Counted from the stretch's first letter, positions 44,829 to 59,464 are shown. The stretch: DNA of 64,000 bases from Cryptomeria japonica (GCF_030272615.1 NC_081406.1:141082361-141146360); one strand, 5' to 3'. A program made the numbers and translations. The notes: a model not told the origin generated them from the sequence alone.

Positions 44829-46821
44829 GATCATATAGTGTTAGTTTTGGTCATAGAATGACCAATACATGTAGATATATTCTACATTTTTATTGTATAT
44901 CAATTTGGACATGGCATATGCCACATTTTTGTAATACTTGTATTGACTTGGCAGACATGCCTTTTTTTATATATATAAATATTGATATTCAATCCAATAA
45001 ATGTGTAATGAGTTCATTATTTTGTACTCATTGTATTTTGTGGTTGTCCTTTTATAAATTTAAATGAATATTTGCATATGTAATCAACAATATGAATATA
45101 AACAACAAAAATATATGATATAAAGCATTGCAATCGTGGAATATGATTTGATAAAATTTCTAAAATGTTGAATTAACCCTACAAAACTCCTTGTATCCAG
45201 TTCATTATTGTGTATTCATTGTATTTGGTGGCTACCCTTTTATAAATTTAAATGAATATTTGCATATGTAATTAACAATATGAATATAAACAACAAAAAT
45301 CGACAATATGAATTTAAACAATAATGTGTTTGGTGCGAGAGCACCCTCACGCTCACAATGGTCAAATTTTGTTCCTCATGTGCACAAACCGACATCGCGA
45401 GCGCATCTGGGTGGTCAGGTTTATGCTAGGCATGGCCTTGTCATGCATCCCAAAGCATCAGAACGTCGAGAGTCATACTCTACCAGTGAGATCTCTCAAG
45501 TGCCTTGAGTCCAAAAAATTGTCAAAATTTGATGGACTGTTTCTTCCAATCCATGAAACATATGGTCGATCTATTTAATCCCATGGAGTTGCATGAGGCT
45601 CATATACAATGGCCTATCTTGGTTTTTGATGAATCAAAACCATTTTCAATTAGTAGCATTTTTTCGCCTGCTCAAAAAACCGTTAGTTGCTTGCAAGGAA
45701 AAGTTGCAAGATTGGCTAGAATTGATTATGTTCCTCGTGTGCACAAACTGACATCATGAGCACATCTAGGTAGGTAGGTTTACACTAGGCATGCCCCTAT
45801 AATGCATCCCAAAGCACCATAACATCGAGAGTCATACCCTACCGGTGAGATCTCTCAAGTGCCCTGAGTCCAAAAAATTGTAAAAATTTGATGAACTATT
45901 TCTTCCAATCCACGACACATACGGTCGATCTGTTTGATCTTGTGGGGTCACGTGAGGCTCCTCTACAATGGCCTATCTCTATTTTCAACGATTCAAAGCC
46001 ATTTTCAATTACTAGCATTTTTTTGCCTGCTCAAAAAACCGTTAGTTGCTTGCAAGGAAAAGTTGCAAGATTGGCTAGAATTGATTTTGTTCCTCGTGTG
46101 CACAAACCGACATCGTGAGCGCGTCTAGGTGGGCATGTTTATGCTAGGCATGCCCTTTTTGTGCATCCCAAAGCACCAACACGTTGAGAGTCATACCCTA
46201 CCGACGCAATGTAGAAGTTGCTTGACAACTTTTTTGACAATTTTTTTGACAACAATGACAATTTTTGCTCAAATTGTATCTAGTCTCAATCTATCACCCC
46301 TATGACCCGATAATGACTCAAATAATTATCCATGATTATACAAGAATCAAGAATTCTCATGATTGACTAGGGACACATCACATATACTCAAAACATAGTC
46401 ACAAAACATTGTCACATATTACTCAAAAATTTGCCTCTAAATATGGTCAAATCAACTCTTGGCTATTTGATTATATAAAATATTGTCTTAAAAATAATAA
46501 CATAGGCTTTTATACAAAATTTGGCATTACAATATATGCGATTCAACTCATCGCCATTTTAATATACAAATCATCTCATGGGCTTTTATACAAAATTTGG
46601 CATTACAATATGTGCGATTCAACTCATCACCATTTTAATATACAAAATTTGGCATGTACATATGTACAAATCAGCTCATTGCCACTTAAATATACAAAAT
46701 TATGCCCCTAAACATGTAAAAATCAGCTCATGGGCATTTATATATACAAAAAATGAATATAGAACAATTTGTCGATGATTTATACAAAATTCTCAAAATC
46801 ATACTAGTCTGAACCATAGAA
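44829..46821. repeat. Central non-coding repeats of F
   Basis: No gene between the two convergent genes. Three local duplications are visible. A 105-base segment at 45010 recurs at 45199 (188-base shift). A 359-bp unit at about 45330-46205 is present 2.3-2.4 times; 'gttcctc..tgtgcacaaac' marks 45371, 45730 and 46089. A 76-bp unit at 46505 recurs at 46581, with a further partial copy after it. Short open frames in the 359-bp repeat recur only because the repeat does. Confidence 0.82.
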
Positions 46822-49787
46822 TCAATCAAGTGAGCCTTCAGGATCGGCTCTAACCCGTATTGTGTCAAGTATTGCCTCGTGGTCAGATTCATGAACTTTC
46901 CATAAAATCTTGTTATGAGGTCTACCACGATACTTCATCAAATGAATATTTGTTGCAACAACAAGGTTAGAGAAATGAAGAATATGTCTATGTGTTTCAA
47001 AGTCCTCGAACAACCAAACATTAGAATTCTTGATAGGGTATCTCCGAAGCCATGTTCCTGTCACGACAACAAACCCTATTGGGTACTCAATACCCTCTCT
47101 GTCAATGATTGTGGTTGTCAATTTTCTTTTAGGCTCAACACAACGACACAAATAGTAATATGTTCCTTCTTCTTTGTTCTCTTCTGCATCAACTGCATAC
47201 ACATGACCTGCATTTTATAAAGTGTTAATTAATACCAAAAATAAAGTATGATGTACAACAAAATGAACCAAAAAGAATACTAGCAAAAAAATTAACTCAA
47301 AAAATCACCTGAATCCACTAGGTCGGATACGTGGTCAAAATCCACTGATGTCTCCATCTACCTCAATTGTAGTGCTTTGGGAATTTGATATGAATCAATG
47401 GGAACCAACGATCTACAAGACCATTTGTCAACCCACTCATTTGATTCACATTCTTCCCACAAACAATACATGCATGAAGAGAAAAAACATACCATCTGTC
47501 TCGTATAAATTACCAGTGAACTTGAATTTGAACTCATAAATGAGTGCATGTCACTCGATCCTGCAACTGTACAACAATCTAGATAGTTTTCAATGTTAGA
47601 TTCAATAATCAACCAAAAATATCTATGAACCAATGACGTACCTAGATTACCTAGACCCATAGTAGACTTACACCATCACACAATTGTTTCTGCATCTACC
47701 AACTCAGCACCACCTTTGTACTTCAATTCTTCCCTGGCTAGGGCTCTTTTCACACATGCTATTGCACCATCATGCTCTCCCTTACCATGTGTAGCCTCAG
47801 TGAAATTCCAAAAATGTTGTACACTGCTTGTCACATGCATCCTTGTCAGCCAATAAAACATCCTTGCATTCTTGAATTGTGCGGTGCAATTATCTGACCA
47901 TATTAAGTCTTGGTTGTATCGTATGTTCCTTTCCCTTAAACTATCATAGAAAACTTTAAAGCATCCTTGTACAAACTCCGATGAATGAGTATGATCATCA
48001 CTTATGTGATACTCTCTTACAACCTTTCTATCCTCCTCTATGCTATCATCTGCATGCATGAATGATATGTGTACAAAAATAGAAACTTGTGTAGAGTGAT
48101 AATACATGGATTGCACTTCATTTTGAAGTTGTAGTGTATAATTTTCAGCGAAATCAATGATAGAGACAATGGTGCCAAGAGGAAATGTTTCCTTACACAA
48201 CTTGAATTTCTCATCTAACCATCAAGCTCTATGTGTATGCATTATGTACTCATAAACTAGTTTCTCTTGAAACATTTTCATAAATTGAGCTACACATATA
48301 TCATTTTTCACTAGCTCACATCTCTTCAAATCTTTTCCATCTTTAACTCCATATGTGATTGTCTTGTATTTTCCAAAAGAAACTAGTTTCGTACCAATTT
48401 CATGTGTGCTCTCCAAATATATGCATCTTGGTAAACGTTGCAAACCACCACATATAGCACAAGAACCTTCCAAACAAGGCATCTTATAATAAATGCAACC
48501 ATCATGTCTATTACATAACACACTTGAAATAAATTCTCTTGCCGACTTAGGAGGTGCTTGTATATTACATTCCTACAAAACATCATTAGTGTGCAAAGTA
48601 GAACAAATATGACAAAAAATATCATAATGCATGGAAAATTCAATATGCATCCTACAACAACACATGGTGCGTACATGATTAATCTTAATATAAAAAGGTT
48701 TTGCCATTTCAAAAAATCTTTGAGAAATTTTTATTTGAGGAAACTTTTGAAGGAATCTTTCATAAAATTTAGTTTGAGTCATATCCAAATAGTGTTTTGC
48801 ATGTGGCTCATGATTTTTAGACCCAATTTTCCTTCTAACAACATCTCTTTGGTTGGGCAACACTCTTGTGTTGTCATGCCAAAAATTTTCAATTAATGTT
48901 TTTAGTGCATCTACAACAACCTTGTCTTTGCATGGTAGTCTACTCGAGAATGCCCAAAGAGAATTATTGTTAGGTTCCTCTATTTGTTCTCGCCTCTTTA
49001 ATGCTTTACTTAATGTTGTTCTACTAACGTTCAATGACTTACTTGTTTTGCTTATCAAACAATCTTTTTTTATTTTCTTGCTCATTATGGTTGATGTAAT
49101 GACAGGTCGAGTAGCATTAGAATCTTTACTACATGATTTTGAACCAATAGATTGATATGCATCAAATAGATTTCTGACAATAGTTCTTTCACTGTTACTT
49201 TCAGATGATCTTAGGCCTAGAATTTTCATTGTCTCTCTAAAATTCAAATTTTTAATCATTTGAAAAATTAATTGACATCTTGCGGTTTGATTTAAGTTTT
49301 TAAAATAGTTTTGCCATATTCTTTTAACCATTCTCCTACAAGTTTGTTCATTCATTTTATTGGGCATTGACTTCAATATATTCTCATCAATGTCAATTAG
49401 ATACTTTGGTTTCCTACAAATGATTCTAGGAGGTGTTAACATCGGTGCATTATGTACATTCAATTCATCAAGTAGAGAAGGTGTAATATGTTCATCATTT
49501 AATTGATTATTCAATGCGGTATCTTCTTCAATTGCATTAGGTTCAAATGGTAAATTATCAAATGTTTCTTCTTCAATTTCATTAGGTTCAAACGGTAAAT
49601 TATCAAATGTTTCTTCTTCAATTACATTAGGTGCATTATATTCATTTGGTAAATCGAATTGAGATGTTGAGGTTGACATACCTTCTTCTCCCATTGTTCT
49701 TATGTCACACAATTTCTTCATACGCTGCCTTTGTCTATCCTTTTGAGCCTCTCGTTGTTCCATCATTCCTCACTTGTTCTTTCCCAT
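46822..49787 (-). pseudogene. Transposase-like gene of F, four exons, 909 codons
   Basis: Minus-strand exons 49787-47642, 47560-47493, 47435-47309 and 47207-46822 (2146+68+127+386 nt) join in frame to the stop at 46822. The N-terminus is basic, followed by a duplicated 15-residue acidic motif (F-D-N-L-P-F-E-P-N, 49545-49630) and a possible helix-turn-helix (S-L-N-V-S-R-T-T-L-S near 49020). A Cys/His cluster includes M-C-C-C-R-M-H (48660) and C-L-E-G-S-C-A-I-C (48470). Candidate catalytic blocks are I-I-D-F-A-E-N-Y (48145), W-S-D-N-C-T-A-Q-F-K (47890) and H-G-K-G-E-H-D-G (47775). This D-D-(E/D) layout recalls uncharacterised transposase-like proteins of animals; that link is from memory. Five premature stops (TGA/TAG), no frameshift. 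Confidence 0.72.
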
Positions 49788-49799
49788 GGTTGAGATCGG

Positions 49800-50325
49800 T
49801 TGACCTAAATAGAATCATATTACATATATATGTAAAGAAAAGTTCAAAAATAAATAAATAACCATAAGTATGCATATTATCACTATTTTTTGGAATCAAA
49901 CTGTTAAACAATCACAATTTAATCATTTGAAACCATGCAAAAACAAAAAACTAATAAAAACAACAATTCAATCATTTGAAATCATGCAAAAAACAAAAAA
50001 TTCACTTACTTTTATGTATACAATAGTGATAGAAGTGTAGACACAGTTCCAGTGGGGCCTTCAACAACCTCAAAAACTTCTTTTGAGGCCATTGAGGCTC
50101 TTGGGCAACTAAAACTATTTCTCTAAACCACATACGCACTACATTGATAACTGTGTACGCGCTGCTAGGCCATAAGATGTTGGCAAGCCCAACGGTATTC
50201 TTGGTTGATAAGTAGCGCGTACGCACTACTAAGCCTAAAAATGTTATCACAATGTATCGAATAATGGGAATAGTATCGCTTATGAGTAATAAGTACCGCA
50301 TACATGCTACTAAGCCTTAAAAAAG
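49800..50325. repeat. Upstream region of the transposase gene with internal palindromes
   Basis: 49800-50090 is AT-rich without features. From about 50129 to 50310 there are four further copies of the AGCGCGTACGCGCT-type motif (near 50129, 50152, 50213, 50296). They lie upstream of the transposase gene, whose ATG is at 49787 on the minus strand, mirroring the array upstream of the plus gene. Confidence 0.68.
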
Positions 50326-50329
50326 TTAT

Positions 50330-51515
<1,186 letters not shown>

Positions 51516-51539
51516 TTTATGCGTTTGAGAGGGAGAGAC

Positions 51540-51825
51540 GATACACTTACATGTGTATATATATGTTTAATATATTATATGTATATAAACATATTATATA
51601 TACAATGTCATATTATACACATATTATATATTACATATATTATATGAATATACACATATTATACATAGAATATAATATTATACAATAGCACGTATGCACT
51701 ATTTATAGTAAAGATAGCACGTACGCGTTGTTTAATGGGAAACATGCGCGTACGTGCTTCTTACACTATAAATACCCTGTACGCGCTTTTTAAACCATAA
51801 GTACCCCATACGCGCTTTTGACTTT
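51540..51825. repeat. AT-rich run and right subterminal palindrome array of F
   Basis: 51545-51680 is a TATATA-rich run with 'acatattatatat' repeats. From 51686 five motif copies follow at about 30-base spacing (near 51686, 51716, 51743, 51779, 51807), each a variant of AGCRCGTACGCGCT with 'taaa'-rich spacers. Mirrors the left array. Confidence 0.78.
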
Positions 51826-52651
51826 TTAGGCTTGGAAATAGGCCTGGATGACAAAGCTATGGATTGGAAGTTTGATTTCCCTCCATTTCTCTCATTTTTG
51901 ACGTGTTTTATTTTATCAACTTGGTTTATCAACTTTGTCATCATCAGGTTTACACTTCATAAAGTGGGTATTTCTAAAATTGCCACCATATTTTCACCCA
52001 TCTTCTAAGCTTTCTAACCATATAATTTTTTTTCAATTTGAACAACAATAACATATTATTATTGAATTTCTTTTACTAGTGTCTCCATAGTTCTCACAGA
52101 CATAGGTGCACCATTTTTTGAATAACTTTTGATATACGTATCCAAATTTTAAAAAATTTATATATTATTGTAGTGCACTTGATTCTTTACAAAAAAATTT
52201 AAAAAAAATTGTATTTTCAATTTGTTTAGTGCAACTTATGCTTCGCACATGAATAGGTACCGAATTTTCAGGATGTGCCGATTGGAAAAATCATAAAATA
52301 AAAATACTCAACAAAAAATTACAAAAAAATACACATCTTCTAGTCTCACGCTTAACTATCTTTCTGCCAAAGGATTTGTCAAAATACTAAATCTAACTAT
52401 GACTTTTTTGATGCACACGTCAGACACTATGTTATGTTTTTTAGAAAAAAATAGGGTTAGTTTTTCATGCACGAAGGATTTGACCCCCTTAATATTATCC
52501 AATTTTGAAAAAGTTTAGTAGTTTGGAAACTAGATTCAGAGTACTACAATATTTGTTCTTTTATTATCTTCATATCTTGAGTGGATGACTTTCAAATTTT
52601 GCCTCTAAGTTCAGGTTCACCCGATTTCAGAAAAAAAGTGTCCACTTATAC
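51826..52651. other. Right non-coding arm of F
   Basis: AT-rich, no gene, no tandem repeat seen. Ends in a C-rich run just before the right inverted repeat. Confidence 0.6.
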
Positions 52652-52680
52652 CCCCCTTTTTGACCACCATCTTTGTGCAC
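52652..52680 (-). repeat. Right terminal inverted repeat of F
   Basis: Reverse complement begins GTGCACAAAGATGGTGGTCA, then AAAAAGGGG. Followed by TTA. Confidence 0.85.
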
Positions 52681-52683
52681 TTA

Positions 52684-53411
52684 CCCCATATCGGATCCTC
52701 TTTTGAGCTTTCTTATAAATTTTTCCACTTTAGTATCCGAGTCTTCACTGGACTCATCATGAGTAACCTCTTCCTTTCCCCTTTTGATGGAGTTGAAAGT
52801 AGCCTCTTTCTTTGAAGTTCCTTCACTGGTAGTCCTCATCTCATAAGTAGTTAAGGAGCCAAATAACTCATCCATTGTGAAGGTTTTTAGATACTTGGCT
52901 TTCTATCTTAGTATCATACTTATATATGAGTGATCTAAGTACCTTTTTGATAATAACTTCATCAGCTATACCCTCTCCAAGTCCTCTAATGGTGTTCACA
53001 GTTTCATCAACTCTATGAAGGTAATTTGCAATCTTTTCTTCATCTTTCATCTTCAAGCCTTTAATCTGACCTCTTAGAGTTTGCAGTTTGGCCTCCTTGA
53101 CCTTGACATCTCCTTCAAATAATATTTACAATATATCCCAAGTCTTCTTAGCGGATGAGCAGTGCATAACCTTTACAAACTCATTATCAGACAACCCACT
53201 GAGGATAGCATGTTTAACTTTTGCATTGTTTTCATACTCCTTAACATCCAGATCTATAGGAGGAACAATAGGGATAGTATACCCATTCTTTACTAACATC
53301 CAAACATCAAAACCTAGAGAGGATAGATAGGTTTCCATTCTTCTACTCCAAAAGGGATAATTGGTTCCATCAAACATGGGAGCTTTAGAGGAGGAATCAT
53401 TTCTTCCCATT
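52684..53411 (-). pseudogene. gag: Gag N-terminal half of E
   Basis: ATG 53411 starts M-G-R-N-D-S-S-S-K-A-P-M-F-D-G-T-N-Y-P-F, the conserved copia gag start, then the UBN2-like core. In it, W-D-I-L is followed by a stop near 53126, and I-A-N-Y-L-H-R-V-D-E-T-V-N is near 53020. A frameshift near 52876 precedes M-D-E-L-F-G-S-L-T-T-Y-E and a Glu/Ser-rich linker ending F-I-R-K-L-K-R-G-S-D-M-G. F interrupts here; the second half starts at 41814. Gag forms the particle shell. Confidence 0.83.
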
Positions 53412-53485
53412 GTGTTCTTAGACCCAAATCTACCCAAGCTAGAGAAATCTTTGACCAATCGGGAACCTAAGGCTCTAATACCAAT

Positions 53486-55105
53486 TGTAGAACACAATAT
53501 GTCACTGAAAGGAGGTTAATTAGTGATATTTAACAATTTTAAAGTGGTGTGTGTGCAACCGGAAAGGTAAAGACAACACTAATAATCAAACACACAAAAA
53601 GTGAGCATCACATAACACCGGTTATATGAGGAAAACCCATGTGGGAAAAACCTTGATGAGAAAAGCTACTAGAGTCTACTGCTCCAATCCAGCCTCATAA
53701 TAAACAATTGTATTACAATATTTAGGGCCCCAACCCAAGGAGCACCAACCCCTAATTTAGGTCACCAACCCAAGGAGCACCAAACCCTAGTTGTGTATAG
53801 GCACCAACCCCTAGCTATTTATGGGCACCAACCCAAAGGAGCACCAACCCCTACATCGAGCACCAACTTAGTTATACACAATGAAATGCCAACTTATTAC
53901 AATGAAAGCACCTTGTTACAAATGAATTTTTGTAACACCTATTCAACTTCTCTCCACCAATTACAATTCTTCTCTATCTCACCGGTTTTTTCACTATCGG
54001 TTATCAAATCACTCTTTCTGAATCCATTCTGGTTAATCTTTTCCTTTGTTGACTTCCTCTGATATTCACCCTACACTCTATCACTCTTGGATGCCTTCCT
54101 ACCGATTCACCTCGGCTCTATTTTCTACAGGTTGTCATCCTTACTTTTTTCTTCTAATTCTCCTTCTTCTCTACATATGCCTTGCTTGATCCCCATTGAT
54201 ACTCACCCCTCTCTGCTTAACTCTCAACTACTATCATAGAGTCTTGATTTTCCAGTTCACACACTATTATACTCTTTTGCAGCTAACTAGTTACATTAAA
54301 CTTATTAGTTAAACCTCTGCTAAACCCTCTTACCGGTTACACCTTTACAACCATCTCTCCTTTAGATACTTAGTTGCAACACTCTTCTCAGTTTGATCAA
54401 CACTTTTTTTGGCTCAAGCACACTTCTCTCTCTTGCAACTCGCATCACCCATTTGTGTCTTCAATTTGCATATATATATCCTCTAGTTTTCCCGCCTAAC
54501 TGCAATATTTAAATATTTTTTGCATAGGGTTTTCCTTACCAACTTCAATTAGATCAAATCTCATCAAATTCATCTCTGAGATTAATATTTTGCAACAAGG
54601 CAACATTGCACCACCATATCTCATTCTTTCTATACACATTTTCTACTTTTGGCAAGCACGGCTTTGTTGTTTTATTAATCACCATTAATGTCCCAGCAGT
54701 TTATATCTCCAAGTTGACTAGAAGATCAGATATCATGCATCGATCCTTACATCACCAATCCAATCTCAATCTATCATTCTTCTTCAAGTTGCAAACCTCT
54801 TTCTTCATCTTATGATTTATGGGTTCGACATTAAATGCAAACTTAGTTGGCAACTACTTGACCGACCCTCACTTCACCAACCACTGCATGTTATCCACTT
54901 GGATCCTACGTGTCATCCTTCATCGGCATCTACCTCAGCTCAGTCCACTTTGTCAGTTTAGATTCATTCACCGACTATACATGCAACCAGTGTATCCCTT
55001 ACACTATCGGTTATGCATCACTCGGTTAACCTTCATACCTTCACTTTAGTGTTCTGTTGATGGATCATATTGAATGGTCATCAATCCAAGGCATATGACC
55101 AGAGT
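53486..55105 (-). repeat. 5' LTR of E, part next to gag
   Basis: On the minus strand it ends in TGTTCTACA before the primer site. Contains the same 'ggttggtgctccttgggttgg' mini-repeats (minus strand; about 53715-53865) as the LTR of B, and a TATATATATG region near 54470. D interrupts it at 55106-55110 (GAATG). Confidence 0.82.
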
Positions 55106-55110
55106 GAATG

Positions 55111-55914
55111 TGTTAGGATTCCCACAGATACTGAGAGGGGGGGGTGAATCAGTATCTAACCGGTGAGTTGATTTTCTTAACTTAAAACATGTAGAACATA
55201 TTAATACTGCATACCGACAAACAGACATTAATGCAATAAACAGAGATAAAAGAAACCACATGAAAAGAACACCATAACACAATATTTTAACGAGGAAACT
55301 CGGTGTAGGAAAAACCTCGATGGGATTTGTGACCCACAATATTCACTTACTAGCCAATAAGAGAATATTACTACTACAATAGGGACCTGCACATGCAGGA
55401 AGTCCAAGTGCCTAGAGCTCACTGCTCAAATACAAAATAGGAAGTCTCACTAACTTACAAAATGGATTATATAAATCCAGTGTCTTGTGCTGCTTCAGAA
55501 TAGCATCTATAATGCTAGATCTAGTACCGGTTTCTTCTTTGCTTCTTACATAAACCCTTAACCTATAATTCACATAATAGGTCTTCCTTATTTCGCCTAA
55601 TTACATTCCTCTATCCTTACCTAATTGTCGTACAATGATCTCTTATATATATGAGTCATTTTACAATTTTCCAAGTCGGCTTATAATGATTTTACAATAA
55701 TAAACAAAATATATTACAACAAAAATTCCTGTCGGCCTTTGTGTCGGTATGCTTCCTTTCACTACCGGTGTTGGTGGTCTATGTGCCGGTGTAGAGTCTG
55801 ATCTTGCTAGTGCTGGTGGAATGCCTTGCCGGTGTCATAGGATTGTAAGGTTGCCATCAATGACAAAACCTTCAATCACCTACAATGTCTCATTGGAGTG
55901 TGCATTTCCTAGCA
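55111..55914 (-). repeat. 3' LTR of D
   Basis: 804 bp. TATA box (minus TATATATAAGA) at 55641-55651. The G-rich tract GAGGGGGGGGGTGAATCAG lies near 55134. Confidence 0.87.
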
Positions 55915-56415
55915 ATCTCCCCCTTTGGCATTGATGGCAACACTCATGAGAAAATTCAAAAAGGTGTATCCAAAATTGAAGTCCAGCAATATTACCAAAA
56001 ATGTGTGAGCTCCCCCTAAGCAGATGAGTCTTTAGCTGATTATTTTCTCATACCACTACTCCCCCTTTGACATCAATGACAAAGGTTGTCAAAGTGTCAA
56101 TAGAGTATGGTTTCCTGTGTCAACCTTGTAACTAGGTGGTTATAATTTGAAAAAGATCCGCCAAAACCAAATTTAGGCTTTCAAGGAACTTTTTATTGTC
56201 TTTTATTGCTGCCTCCATTCTTTGAACTGTACCAGTGAGGTGTTGCATTTTCTCTACCGGTGTTTTCTATCCTTGTATTAATGGATCAGATATTTCTTTC
56301 CTTAAGGATGCTAGATAGTCCGGTTTTGGACTTAATCTCCATTTCAGATCCTTAGCCTTGTCTTTTATTTTCTCCTTTTCTCTTTCTAGCTTTAGTAACT
56401 CTTCCTCAAAACCTG
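55915..56415 (-). other. 3' region of D with polypurine tract
   Basis: Minus-strand 3' end after ORF2. It has several purine tracts (near 55915, 56008 and 56060 on the plus strand as CCCCCTT/CCCCCTAA), as in element I. The ORF2 frame decays here, so the original stop is uncertain. Confidence 0.6.
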
Positions 56416-59382
56416 TTATCTTTTGCTCAAAAATTGATAATGTATCTGATGAATAATAAAATTGTCTGCTAGTTGATTAATTTCCTCTTGTATCTTGCTC
56501 ATTTTCCTGTCAATATCAACTGTCAAAAATTTTGTCTTACAAGTGTCTCTGTACAAAGTTTTGAACTCCTTAAGTGTGCTACACAGTTCCGGTAGAAGTG
56601 TGTCAAACTGCCTTGTACACTTCTTTATTTGTTCCTCAAAGAATTTATGTTTTTCTTTTTCTAACTTCTCTTTGAATGCTTCTTCCTTTATTTTCTCAAC
56701 TGTCACTGTGTTGTCAGTAATATATTTAGACAAAGTCTCAAGTTGACTCAAAGAATCCTTATTATCTACATTGCATTTTGGAGCTATCATCTTCAAAATT
56801 GGGATTGTATCATCTATAGCTTTATATGCCTATGAACTACAATCTGTTATTTTCTTTATAGATTCTAAAAGAACTTCAGTTACATTAGTTGTTTTGAATC
56901 CTATGCACGAAGGGCCAACACTCTGTATCCCACCGGTGGGAACAATATCCTTGCTTCTAGTGACCTCTAGTAGGTCAGTCTGTGTTTCCATTTCCTTAAG
57001 CAATGATCTGCCTTGTTCACTAGTTGCCGGTGGCACTGATTCTGCATTAACCTGTTATTGTTCAGAAGCCTGTTGCTCTGCCTGTTGCTTTGCTTGTTGC
57101 TCTGTTAGTTGTTGTGTTTCTATTTGTTTCCCTGTGTTACCTGTTGCTAGTTCTCCTTGTGTTTTATCTATTTCATTAGTTATCGGTGGCTCACTAGCCA
57201 TATCAGTCTTACCAGTTGTGTCCTTGTCTACCACAATGTTGACTTTCTGAGTATCAACATCAACTATGTATAATACCTCAGAATTAGGATTTTTATCCTC
57301 TTGTGACACATGCATACTCTCATCAGTTGGTTGATCTTCAGTAGTTATTACCGGTGGAGTATCTAGAGGTGGTGGGGATAAATTATCTCTTATTTTTATG
57401 CTAGGAGGTCCACCAACCTTTCCTTTCCCTTTATCTTTGTCCTTTTGATAAACTTTGATTGGCTTGGGGTTTCTATACTCTTCCTATTTTTTCTTCTCAA
57501 CAAGGAATATATCCCATGCATTTGCAGTTTCCTCTGCAACCTCATTTACTCTACTAGCCATAAGTACAATATGCCAGTGTGCAGTAGAGAATACTAATCA
57601 GTTAGCCTCTGCAATTAGATCATCTATTTCTTCCGGAGAGTTAACTGGGTAAACAGCAAGTAATTTTTCAATTTTTATTTTCTTGTCAATCTCTACAACA
57701 ACTTGTCTTCTTGCTTCTAGTCTCTTGAATAGTTCATCTGGTAGTTCATCTACAACTTGCATCAAGAACTTCTTGTAGATATCCAAGTGTAAAATAAAAT
57801 TGTTTTCAACCTTTTCTTTATCATCAACTGATAGTGGGTCATATAGTTTTTTAATGTTCTTAAGCTTTCCTTCTTCTATTATTTCATTCAATAGTCTGTC
57901 AATCAGAGCAGTATTTTGTTGAGTCCTTTTCTTTAGTGTCAACTTCTTCTTAGGAGTTGTCTTCTTGACCGGGGGCCTTACTGACCATTGTTTTTGCCTG
58001 GTTCTTCTAGGTAAAGGTGTGGATGCCAGTGAAGGTTCCCTTTTCCTTATAACTCTTTTAAATGCTGCAGACATATCACTCTCTGAAAAAGTAGCTACTG
58101 GTGAAAGGTGAGTTTCTGGCTGTTGTGCTTTCAACTCATCTTCAATGATACCAGTTTTCTTGAGTACATCTTCCTTTATAGCCTTAGCCTGTCTTGAACC
58201 TCTCCTCACAGTTGCTTATACTTTCTTCACTCTTTTCTTGGATTGGATTTGGTTTTCAATGGTTTCTACACTACTAAATACTTCTTCCTCAGGTTCCTTG
58301 GGTGCTTCCAGAAGGGCTTTTGCATATGTTTCAATGATGCGGTCATCGGTCTCATAACCCATTTCAGTAACCCAAATTGTTCTTGGGATAACTGCTTCCA
58401 TCCAGATCTCATCCTTGTATTTATTTACAATTTCTTGTGACAGTCTGACTCTAGAGTTCATCCGGGCCTTCAATGCTAGAAAATACTTGTTGATATTCTT
58501 TTCTTTGTTTTCACCCATATTGTTCAATAAGTCAGATAACTGTTTTTCTATCGGTATGTCAAATCCAAGGTTCTTGTTACCTATACTGAGTACCTGTTTG
58601 GTTATATGCAGCATTAAACAAATAAGTAAATTGCCAAATCTAAATGTCCCTTTCTTATCCTTCTTGATCTTTCCCAGATTGTCAATCAATTCATCCTTTA
58701 ACCATTCACATACATCAATTATCACATTTTCATTAACCATGTCATAAGCACTCTTTATGCATAAGCTCAAAACTGAATTTAGTCTATTTGCATGTGTTGT
58801 TTTGTAACCTAGAATCATGCTAATGAATCTCACATTGATGTCGGTTACATCATTCACCCTTAAAGACCTTCTGTCGGATGTTGCACTTGTTAGTTTAGTT
58901 ACTAGGTCATTTGAGACCTTCTTTGTCTTGTCTGGTCTGTTACCGATGGAGGGTAACCCTGTTACAACTTTCACGACTTCCTTGGTAATTTTATGAACCG
59001 AATCTAGCCAAAAGAATTCACCATGTACCCTACTCAATACTATCCTAATAACTTCTTTAGGGAAATCCAGAATGCTGAGGATTTTAGTGAATCCTAGGGT
59101 TTCAATAATTTTGTGTTCAGGCTTCACATTACCGGAATCATCACATATGACAGCTTTGTACATGTTCTTGATTTCTTCATCTCCTAATTCTTCTATATTG
59201 CAATGGATATACATTCTAGGGTCTTCTGCAAAAACTACTCCTTTGGGAATTTGGGAGAATGCACCAACATTATCATCCTTCTTTGCTATCTTGAGAACTA
59301 GCTAAAATATGGGCCTAGGGCACTTGATTACTTCTACTACAGTAGGGTTTGCTATAAATTCAAGTACAGAGGAGGATGCCAT
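56416..59382 (-). pseudogene. ORF2 of D: ~990-codon protein of unknown function
   Basis: ATG 59382 (M-A-S-S-S-V-L-E-F). One frame holds for 989 codons. Stops are single codons (near 59303, 58216, 57595, 57480, 57055 and 56830). Residues 1-390 are the conserved domain: I-H-C-N-I-E-E-L-G, V-L-S-R-V-H-G-E-F-F-W-L-D-S-V, K-I-T-K-E-V-V, V-T-G-L-P-S-I-G, M-I-L-G-Y-K-T-T-H, W-L-K-D-E-L-I-D-N-L and V-T-E-M-G-Y-E. Then come a basic region (R-V-I-R-K-R; K-K-T-T-P-K-K-K), a Gln/Glu-rich segment (57055-57120) and a coiled coil (56480-56740). F-x-L-D-x-V-x-K-I-T-x-E-V-x-x-V-x-G-L-P recalls plant mobile domains, only weakly. Nuclear or particle role unknown. Confidence 0.75.
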
Positions 59383-59464
59383 GATTGTAAATACCTTTTT
59401 CTACCTTTGGAAAGATTGATTCCTCAAAATGCCTTAGCTCTGGAAATTTCACGCTCTTCGAATG

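Noticed and set aside
45308-46128. Similar 66-84 codon frames at 45308, 45505, 45888
   Set aside because: They recur because of the 359-bp tandem repeat; frames are not conserved with codon-like changes.
56771-57250. Plus-strand Ser/Cys-rich frame of 159 codons
   Set aside because: Antisense to the Gln/Glu-rich part of ORF2 in D.
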